In this document: piece by piece, positions 14,518 to 19,603 of the stretch
Layout of the letters: each line of letters begins with the position of its first letter
Numbering within the stretch: the first letter of the stretch is position 1
NCBI GenBank assembly: GCA_002339345.1
Contig: DDKM01000012.1
Span: 1-19,603 of the forward strand
DNA length: 19,603 nucleotides
Source of the DNA: Firmicutes bacterium UBA2598
GTDB lineage: Bacteria; Bacillota; PH28-bin88
Direction of reading: 5' to 3'
Notes under the pieces: generated by a model
Told to the model about the DNA's origin: nothing
Seen by the model: the letters and a program-made list of their open reading frames with translations, nothing else
Databases searched by the model: none
Made by a program: the position numbers and the translations under genes

Positions 14518-15139
14518 TGATCACGAAGTGGTGCGCATCGGCCTGGCCACCCTGCTGCGCCGGCACGAAGACTTTGAGGTGGTGGGGGAGGCGGGAACTG
14601 CGGCGGAAGCGGTGGAAATGGCCGTCAGGCTGAGACCAAATGTGGTAGTTATGGATATCAGGTTACCGGATAACAGTGGGATTGAGGCATGCCGCGAGAT
14701 TAGGGCTTCTGTGCCGGGGGCAAGGGTGATTATGCTGACCTCCTATGCCGATGACGAGGCCATGTTTGCTTCCATCATGGCCGGGGCTGAAGGTTATGTT
14801 TTGAAGATGATCGGTAGTGACGCCCTGGTAAAGGCGGTACAGACTGTTGCCAAGGGAGAGCCGCTGCTGGATCCTACTGTTACCAGGCGGCTGGTGGCGT
14901 ATCTGCAGGACCGGCAGGCCGGCCGGCAGAGGTATGAAAGCTTAAGCGACCAGGAAGTGCGGATTCTGCACCTCATTGCCGACGGCAAGACCAATAAGGA
15001 GATTGCTGCAGAGGTGTTTTTAAGCGAAAAGACTGTGCGCAACCATGTCAGCAATATCTTAAGTAAACTGGGGCTAAGCAACCGCACCCAGGCTGCCGCC
15101 TACGTGCTGCGGACCAGGGGAGAGCTAAAGGTTCAGTAA
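14495..15139 (+). CDS. NarL/DevR-type response regulator
   Basis: The 214-residue protein has a receiver domain with acidic D8/D9, phospho-acceptor D54 in VVVMDIRLPDNSG, T82 and K104. A LuxR-type helix-turn-helix occupies about 148-208 (LSDQEVRILHLIADGKTNKE, then EVFLSEKTVRNHVSNILSKL). The block EACREIRASVPGARVIMLTS is very like DevR/DosR-family regulators. ATG 14495 follows GGGAGGTG inside the kinase gene, and the two frames overlap by 23 bases, so it is the cognate partner. Likely targets are the neighbouring multiheme cytochrome genes, but I cannot prove a shared binding site. Confidence 0.94.
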   Translation: MIRILLVDDHEVVRIGLATLLRRHEDFEVVGEAGTAAEAVEMAVRLRPNVVVMDIRLPDNSGIEACREIRASVPGARVIMLTSYADDEAMFASIMAGAEGYVLKMIGSDALVKAVQTVAKGEPLLDPTVTRRLVAYLQDRQAGRQRYESLSDQEVRILHLIADGKTNKEIAAEVFLSEKTVRNHVSNILSKLGLSNRTQAAAYVLRTRGELKVQ

Positions 15140-15158
15140 ATAGTATTCCTCTTACATG

Positions 15159-15300
15159 GTGAACTACTCCCGCCTGTAGAGGCGGGAGCTTCCTGCTTCA
15201 CAGACAACCTGCGGTGTCTCGGCAGGCTTGAATTCCCGTGGTCCCCAAGGGTACGGATGGTAAGGACGTGTCCGGTGCACGGATCCGTTAAATAGTTTCA
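15159..15300 (-). mobile_element. IS200/IS605-type right-end relic with omega-RNA-like scaffold
   Basis: Read on the minus strand, GTGAAGCAGGAAG is followed by a perfect 9-pair hairpin CTCCCGCCT-CTAC-AGGCGGGAG and then TAGTTCAC (ending at 15159). This order is the hallmark right end of many Firmicutes TnpB elements, where the hairpin and TTCAC form the cleavage site and the 3' end of the guide RNA scaffold. The upstream minus-strand region (about 15205-15300) is of the usual GC-rich scaffold type, but no tnpB coding frame with the zinc ribbon is left. The left limit of 15300 is approximate. The stretch 15140-15474 otherwise contains only the terminator below. Confidence 0.6.
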
Positions 15301-15316
15301 TGTTAACAGGACCCCC

Positions 15317-15362
15317 GGGACAAATGTTTCCGGCACGGCAACCGGGACATTTGTCCCTTTTT
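15317..15362 (+). terminator. Long terminator-type hairpin between regulator and cytochrome genes
   Basis: GGGACAAATGT (15317-15327) pairs perfectly with ACATTTGTCCC (15347-15357), extended inward by wobble and GC pairs, followed by TTTTT (15358-15362). It can terminate the kinase/regulator transcript, whose stop codon is 178 bases upstream. It also stands about 118 bases before the first start codon of the 12-heme cytochrome, and a related hairpin occupies the same place before the second cytochrome. Confidence 0.75.
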
Positions 15363-15462
15363 AATGGGGTCAAATAACATCGGACAGTTTTGCCTTTTTT
15401 ATGATTAAATGAACATGTACCCCATAATATGGTTTTTTATTGATGGGGGACGTGGGATGAAA

Positions 15463-15528
15463 GGAGGTGAAATAGTGAAAATCCTAACAATTAATTGGGG
15501 ACTAAATCACAGGAGGGAATTTCAGATG
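15463..15528 (+). promoter_or_regulatory. Tandem in-frame starts with two ribosome sites before the 12-heme cytochrome
   Basis: GGAGGTG (15463-15469) is followed after five bases by GTG 15475. Seventeen codons later, in the same frame, AGGAGGG (15511-15517) is followed after eight bases by ATG 15526. The ATG gives a normal Sec signal peptide; the GTG would add 17 residues before it. The arrangement recurs before the second cytochrome. Confidence 0.7.
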
Positions 15529-17841
15529 AAAAGAATAGCCATCACTTTGCTGGTGCTGGCGGTGTTCATTCTGGCCGGTGCCGGCAGCGCTTGGGGCTTT
15601 GCTACCATGGGTTCTGACAAAACCCAGGCGGCCTGTCTTTCCTGTCATTCCCCGGCAGCCAAACCGGCTGCACCTGCACCGGCTGCCAAACCGGCGTCTC
15701 CGGCTCCTGTGGCGCCTGCCGGCAAGTTTACCCTGAAGAACCAGGATATCACCCTGCAAGGCGTCACCAAGAAGGTGCCAGTGGCGGTTTCCGGTAGCAC
15801 CACTTTGATCCAGGTTAGGGCACTGGCTGATATGCTGGGTTCCAAGCTGGCATGGGACAATTCTGCCAAGGTGGCCACTTTCAAGGTTGGTACCATCGAG
15901 GTTGCTATCCAAGCCAACCAGAACAAAGCCGTCGTAAATGGCAAGGAAATCCCCGTGGCTACCACCATTCAGAAGGGCCGCCTTTATGCTGGTCTGGACG
16001 CCCTGACCGAGGCCCTGGGCGGATCCGTCAAGGGCTCCAAGGTGCTGCTGGGTGAGGCTGGCTATGTGGGCTCCGATAGCTGCAAGACCTGCCATGCGGC
16101 CAAATTCGAAGGCTGGGCGGGAACCGGGCATCCTTTGATGCTGCGTGATGCGCAGGCGGATCCCAAGGTGATCATCGGTGATTTTTCCGTCAAGGGCCAA
16201 CCCTTTGAGGTGGAAACGGTGAAGGCCCTGGGTCTCACCTCCCCTGCGGACATCAAATATGTAATTGGTGGCAAGTGGAAGCAGCGTTATCTGGTGGACG
16301 TGGATGGGGTACTGCGGGTGTTGCCCAAGCAGTGGGTACCGGCCACCAAGTCCTGGACCAACTATAACTACGACACATGGGCGGTCAAGCCATATATCGA
16401 TGCTTGTGTTGGCTGCCATTCTGTGGGCTTTAGCCCGGTCACCAAGCAGTATGTGGAAGGAGGGGTGGGGTGCGAATCCTGTCACGGCCCCGGCGCCAAC
16501 CACCTGGCCAAACCATCCAAGGATACCATCGTCAACCCGGCCAAGCTGTCCTTTGACAGGGGCATGGACACCTGCAATGCCTGCCATGCCCGGGGCGGCA
16601 ACATCGACGGCAAGCGGGAGGATGCCTTGGGCTATAAGCCTGGTGATGACCTCTCCAAATACTACAAGCCTTTGAAACCGGTTTTTGGCGATCCCAAGAG
16701 CGGTCAGTTCCATCCCGACGGCGCTGGTAAGATGCACCGCATGCAGGGCCAGGATTATTCCCAGAGCTTGCATTTCCAGGCCGGCATCACCTGCTGGACC
16801 TGCCATGATCTGCACAAGCCGGGTATGCTGACCAAGCCGGTGGATGAACTGTGTACATCTTGCCATACCACCATGGCTAAACCCGTAGACATCAACAAGT
16901 ATATGCCTTACCGGGCCAACAGCGCGCTGAATTATGACATCCGGACCCACACCTTTAAACCCCTAACCGCCCAGTGGAGCACCTCCAAGCACGCCAAACC
17001 GGTGGATAGTCCCTTTCGGGATGGTTGCGTCAGCTGCCATGACGGCGTCGCCTATGCTAAGGGCATTACCCTGACCAAGGATCTCCCGGCGGGCAAAATT
17101 TCACCCATCGACTGCCAGACCTGCCATAAGGGCTTTGACAAGCTGCGTCAGGGCAAGGGTTCCATGTATGACGGCAAACTGGTGGTGAATGGCGGTAAAG
17201 GTAACCTGTGTCTTGACTGTCATAACCCGCGCCGGTTCATCGACCCCGCTGCTGCCCGTAAGAGTTACCCGCACTATGGGACGCAAGGGGCCATGCTCCT
17301 GGGTGTTGGTGGCGCGGAAAACGTGGCCCCTGGTAAAGTATGGGGCAGCTCACCCCATGGCGCCAACCCGGACACCTGTGTATCCTGCCACTTTGCCGTG
17401 GGTAAGGACGGTAACGCCAACCACTACTTCAAGATGCCCAAAGAGTTGGCTGCCGCCGCCTGCTCCAGTTGTCATGCCGGCTTGAATACCTATAACCGGA
17501 TTGCCCTGGGGGACTATGACGGTAATGGCAAGATCGAAGGCATCCAGACGGAGGTTTATAACCTGACCAAGCTGGTGGAAAAGGCCATCCTGGCTGCTTT
17601 AGACGGCGGTAAGGGCGGTACCATCGAAACTGCTGGCGGTGCTTTCATCTTTAAGGATTTGAGCGGTAACGACATTTCCGCCAGAGTCTCGCCGGAACTC
17701 TACTCCGCCGCCTGGAACTGGAAGTTCGTCAAGAACGATAAGAGTAACGGTATCCATAACCCCATCTACGCCGTGCAGCTGCTGCAACAGTCTTACAAGC
17801 TGGTTACTGGCAAGGATGTGCCAGGCGCAAGGATTCGTTAA
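15526..17841 (+). CDS. Exported dodecaheme c-type cytochrome with copper-amine-oxidase N-type domain
   Basis: The 771-residue protein starts with a Sec signal peptide (MKRIAITLLVLAVFILAGAG, cleavage near residue 24). Twelve CXXCH sites have first Cys at 37, 186, 294, 316, 350, 423, 443, 501, 530, 562, 618 and 646. Heme 1 is isolated, followed by an Ala/Pro/Lys linker (about 42-65) and a copper-amine-oxidase N-terminal-type domain (about 66-177; IQVRALADMLGSKLAWDNSA and LYAGLDALTEALGG). Hemes 2-12 form a c554-like multiheme domain (GCESCHGPGANHLAKPS). A heme-free tail of about 120 residues contains an EF-hand-like DYDGNGKIEG at 663 and GIHNPIYAVQLLQQSYK. Such proteins carry electrons on the outside of metal-reducing Gram-positives. 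An in-frame GTG at 15475 is a second possible start. Confidence 0.93.
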   Translation: MKRIAITLLVLAVFILAGAGSAWGFATMGSDKTQAACLSCHSPAAKPAAPAPAAKPASPAPVAPAGKFTLKNQDITLQGVTKKVPVAVSGSTTLIQVRALADMLGSKLAWDNSAKVATFKVGTIEVAIQANQNKAVVNGKEIPVATTIQKGRLYAGLDALTEALGGSVKGSKVLLGEAGYVGSDSCKTCHAAKFEGWAGTGHPLMLRDAQADPKVIIGDFSVKGQPFEVETVKALGLTSPADIKYVIGGKWKQRYLVDVDGVLRVLPKQWVPATKSWTNYNYDTWAVKPYIDACVGCHSVGFSPVTKQYVEGGVGCESCHGPGANHLAKPSKDTIVNPAKLSFDRGMDTCNACHARGGNIDGKREDALGYKPGDDLSKYYKPLKPVFGDPKSGQFHPDGAGKMHRMQGQDYSQSLHFQAGITCWTCHDLHKPGMLTKPVDELCTSCHTTMAKPVDINKYMPYRANSALNYDIRTHTFKPLTAQWSTSKHAKPVDSPFRDGCVSCHDGVAYAKGITLTKDLPAGKISPIDCQTCHKGFDKLRQGKGSMYDGKLVVNGGKGNLCLDCHNPRRFIDPAAARKSYPHYGTQGAMLLGVGGAENVAPGKVWGSSPHGANPDTCVSCHFAVGKDGNANHYFKMPKELAAAACSSCHAGLNTYNRIALGDYDGNGKIEGIQTEVYNLTKLVEKAILAALDGGKGGTIETAGGAFIFKDLSGNDISARVSPELYSAAWNWKFVKNDKSNGIHNPIYAVQLLQQSYKLVTGKDVPGARIR

Positions 17842-17864
17842 GTCTGTACCAAGTTAAAAGTACG

Positions 17865-17903
17865 AAAAAGAGATGCCCCACAGCCGGTGGGGCATCTCTT
17901 TTT
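17865..17903 (+). terminator. Strong terminator after the 12-heme cytochrome
   Basis: GAGATGCCCCAC (17870-17881) pairs perfectly with GTGGGGCATCTC (17887-17898) around an AGCCG loop, and the A5 (17865-17869) and T5 (17899-17903) flanks extend the stem. It lies 23 bases after the stop and would work in both directions. It shows that the two cytochrome genes are separate transcription units. Confidence 0.92.
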
Positions 17904-17924
17904 CCCTCCTGCTTTCCCGCAATA

Positions 17925-17952
17925 TTGACCCTTGGGAGACCCTTGATAAAAA
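17925..17952 (+). promoter_or_regulatory. Candidate promoter of the second cytochrome gene
   Basis: TTGACC (17925-17930) and TAAAAA (17947-17952) are 16 bases apart, downstream of the terminator and upstream of the leader hairpin. The -10 match is weak, so this is tentative. The resulting leader would be about 170 bases to the first start codon. Confidence 0.35.
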
Positions 17953-17975
17953 ATTTATGCATGTGCAGACAAGGT

Positions 17976-18019
17976 GCAAATGTCCCGACAGAATAAGGGA
18001 CATTGCTTCGTTATTTTTT
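17976..18019 (+). promoter_or_regulatory. Leader hairpin with U-rich 3' side before the second cytochrome
   Basis: GCAAATGTCCC (17976-17986) pairs with GGGACATTGC (17997-18006) with one bulged A and a 10-base loop, followed by a T-rich run ending TTTTTT. It shares the GGGACATT(T)G arm with the hairpin before the first cytochrome and lies at nearly the same distance from the GTG (about 122 bases). It could be an attenuator or a protein-binding inverted repeat. Confidence 0.5.
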
Positions 18020-18116
18020 AGGAGGGATGACATTGGGACGGAAAGGGATGATTGTGCGAAAATGGACACGATCGCCGATAGTATGTCCTTGAAGGGCTCG
18101 GTGATTGGGTGAGAAA

Positions 18117-18185
18117 GGAGGTGTAGAAGTGGAAACCCGCAAGATCTCCATTTTCGAACAAAAAAACAGGAGGGAATCCCGTATG
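18117..18185 (+). promoter_or_regulatory. Tandem in-frame starts with two ribosome sites before the second cytochrome
   Basis: GGAGGTG (18117-18123), five bases, GTG 18129, then 18 codons in the same frame to AGGAGGG (18168-18174), eight bases, ATG 18183. Motifs and spacings match those of the first cytochrome gene, though the 18 intervening codons differ. Confidence 0.7.
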
Positions 18186-19603
18186 AAGAAAGCAGCCATC
18201 ATCCTGATGGTGTTGGCGGTAATTACCCTGGTAGGGGCTGGTAGTGCTTGGGCTCTCCCCTCAATGGGTTCTGATAAAACCCAGGCCGCCTGTCTTTCCT
18301 GTCACCCGGCGGCAGCACCGAAAGCTCCCGCACCGGCGCCCGCACCAACCAAACCTGCTCCTGCACCCAAGCCGGCCAGCGGAAAATTGACGCTGAAGAC
18401 CCAGGCAGTCACCGTGAACGGTGTGACCCAGACCGTTCCTGTAGGAGTGATTGGTGACAAGACTTTAGTGCAAGTAAGGGCTTTCGCTGACATGCTGGGT
18501 ACGGCAATAGCATGGGATAATAAGGCCAAGGTAGCGACCTTTAAGGCTGGCACCAATGTGATTGCAATCCACGCCACCCATAACAAGGCTGTTATCAATG
18601 GTCAAGATGTCGCCATGGAAGTCCGCCTGGTCAACGGGCGGGTATTTGCCGAACTGGATGCCCTGACCGATGCCGTAAAGGGCGCTCCCGCCGCGGCGGC
18701 CAAAAAGCCCAACTACGTCGGTGCTGAGGGCTATGTCGGTTCCGATGCATGCGCCACCTGTCATAAGGGGATTTATGATAAGTGGAGCACCTCTTGGCAC
18801 ACCAAGAAGGTGACCTACGGTCCAAACTCCGAGTATTTCCAGGAAGCCAAGAGCGAAATCTTTCCCTGGGTGAAGGAAAAGTGGAACGAACTGGACACCT
18901 ACATGATCCTTGACCGTAAGGATGCCAATACCAACTATGTTGCTATCGACAAGGTCAAGATCGAAGAAGTGGACTTTGTAGTAGGCGCCACCCGCAAGCA
19001 GCGTTACATGGTATACTATGACGGCGGTCCGCGCAAGGCCTGGCTGGCCACCACCCAGGACGGCGGTATCTCCTGGAAATTGGATAAGTCTGTAGTTGTG
19101 GACTATCCCGGCAACAAGGAGCGGGCCGGCTACAAGCTTCTCTTCATCGAAGCCAGTAAGGGCGGAACCCTCAATGCCAATAACTACGGTGAATGGCGTT
19201 CCTGGCAGGAGCGTTGCATCGCTTGTCACACTACCGGCTTTGACTACCAGGCCTGGGATGCCGCCAAGGCTGCCTATGTCAAGGGTGAACGGGCTGATCT
19301 GAAAGATCTGTTCGTGGCTGACCTGCGCATCGGTTGCGAGGCTTGCCACGGCCAGGGTAAGGAACACGCCGCCAAGCCCAGCAAGGACAACATTATCAAC
19401 CCGGCCAAACTGGTCAGCAAAGACCTAAATGCTGCCCAAATGGTTTGTGAGCAGTGCCATACCCGTCCGGACCGCAGTACCAAGTCCAGCCTGGCCAATG
19501 ACCTGCGCGGCTACCGGATCGGTGACAAGTACGAGGACTTTGCCGTCATTACTCGTCCTGCCTGGGGTACAGGCAACCGCCAGGTATCCATCGACGGTAA
19601 GGG
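18183..19603 (+). CDS. Second exported multiheme c-type cytochrome, paralog, 3' end outside window
   Basis: The frame is open to the window end and gives 473 complete residues. A Sec signal peptide (MKKAAIILMVLAVITLVGAG, cleavage near SAWA) is followed by heme 1 at C37, the identical position to the first cytochrome, a Pro/Ala/Lys linker (about 43-62), and a copper-amine-oxidase N-type domain (LVQVRAFADMLGTAIAWDNK, LDALTDAV) to about residue 178. Four more CXXCH sites lie at 190, 345, 385 and 422, and GCEACHGQGKEHAAKPS plus NIINPAKLV closely track the paralog. The 155-residue gap between hemes 2 and 3 is longer than in the paralog (108). More hemes are expected beyond the window. An in-frame GTG 18129 is an alternative start. 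Function as in the paralog: exported electron carrier. Confidence 0.92.
   Translation, partial: MKKAAIILMVLAVITLVGAGSAWALPSMGSDKTQAACLSCHPAAAPKAPAPAPAPTKPAPAPKPASGKLTLKTQAVTVNGVTQTVPVGVIGDKTLVQVRAFADMLGTAIAWDNKAKVATFKAGTNVIAIHATHNKAVINGQDVAMEVRLVNGRVFAELDALTDAVKGAPAAAAKKPNYVGAEGYVGSDACATCHKGIYDKWSTSWHTKKVTYGPNSEYFQEAKSEIFPWVKEKWNELDTYMILDRKDANTNYVAIDKVKIEEVDFVVGATRKQRYMVYYDGGPRKAWLATTQDGGISWKLDKSVVVDYPGNKERAGYKLLFIEASKGGTLNANNYGEWRSWQERCIACHTTGFDYQAWDAAKAAYVKGERADLKDLFVADLRIGCEACHGQGKEHAAKPSKDNIINPAKLVSKDLNAAQMVCEQCHTRPDRSTKSSLANDLRGYRIGDKYEDFAVITRPAWGTGNRQVSIDGK

Noticed and set aside
15502..15530. Twin-arginine-like motif (HRREFQMK) in the N-terminal extension of the cytochrome, with NRRES in the paralog
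   Set aside because: The Arg-Arg pair is encoded by AGGAGG, the ribosome site of the downstream ATG, and c-type cytochromes are exported unfolded by Sec. It is best explained as translated Shine-Dalgarno sequence, not a Tat signal.
15502..16950. 482-residue open frame on the minus strand within the 12-heme cytochrome gene
   Set aside because: It is the antisense shadow of a heme-rich coding sequence; there is no ribosome site and no family resemblance, and the plus-strand product is unambiguous.
17960..18020. Possible GEMM-type cyclic dinucleotide riboswitch before the second cytochrome, since such switches control cytochromes in metal reducers
   Set aside because: There is a hairpin with GCAAA and GGGACATTGC, but the conserved GEMM tetraloop/receptor arrangement and second stem are not visible.
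18027..18092. Short 21-codon frame (MTLGRKGMIVRKW...) after AGGAGGG in the leader of the second cytochrome, considered as a leader peptide
   Set aside because: The AGGAGGG overlaps the ATG with no spacing, there is no run of regulatory codons, and no counterpart exists in the first cytochrome leader.
17873..18112. 79-residue plus-strand frame across the terminator and second cytochrome leader
   Set aside because: It begins inside a terminator stem, has no ribosome site and no recognisable domain.
1..19603. CRISPR arrays, tRNA or rRNA genes
   Set aside because: No regularly spaced direct repeats, no tRNA-like cloverleaf with a T-loop GTTCRANNC block, and no rRNA sequence were recognised on reading both strands.

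Overview
The window looks like a chromosomal segment of an anaerobic, spore-former-type Firmicute (Peptococcaceae / Desulfotomaculum-Thermincola-like). This is inferred from strong GGAGG ribosome sites, frequent GTG starts, the oxygen-sensitive tyrosine lyase ThiH, AdhE, a CobN-like protein with a membrane anchor, and heme-rich exported c-type cytochromes with copper-amine-oxidase N-type domains, which are familiar from metal-reducing Gram-positives. No 16S rRNA gene or taxonomic marker is present, so the placement is tentative.

Left part (1-2461): the C-terminal end of a CobN/HmuS-like chelatase with a C-terminal membrane anchor, apparently frameshifted near base 70; a terminator; a UPF0251 (DUF134) DNA-binding protein behind a consensus sigma-A promoter and a perfect palindrome; a truncated TnpB (IS200/IS605 type) with its hairpin-rich right end; and a small minus-strand Com-like zinc-finger ORF that runs into the transposon end. 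A further right-end-like hairpin sits just before adhE.

Middle (2462-11000): monocistronic adhE (bifunctional acetaldehyde/alcohol dehydrogenase), then a TPP-riboswitch-controlled thiamine cluster thiC-thiS-thiG-thiH-thiE-thiD, ending in a coupled HAD phosphatase that could make thiamine from thiamine phosphate. ThiC and ThiD supply the pyrimidine, ThiS/G/H the thiazole, and ThiE joins them. No thiF or thiL is present here.

Right part (11001-19603): an orphan Dam-type adenine methyltransferase, a decayed C-terminal fragment of tryptophanase/tyrosine phenol-lyase, a triheme lipoprotein cytochrome, a membrane histidine kinase with an overlapping NarL-type response regulator, a second IS605-type right-end relic, a 12-heme exported cytochrome, and the first 474 residues of a paralogous multiheme cytochrome that runs off the window. 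The kinase/regulator pair embedded among the cytochromes is a plausible regulator of an extracellular electron-transfer locus.

The most unusual signals are in the cytochrome pair. Both genes are preceded by a related GGGACATT(T)G hairpin with a U-rich 3' side, about 120 bases upstream. Both also carry two in-frame starts in tandem, each with its own strong Shine-Dalgarno sequence at matching spacing. The encoded architecture is one heme, a Pro/Ala linker, a copper-amine-oxidase N-type domain and then a heme-rich domain.
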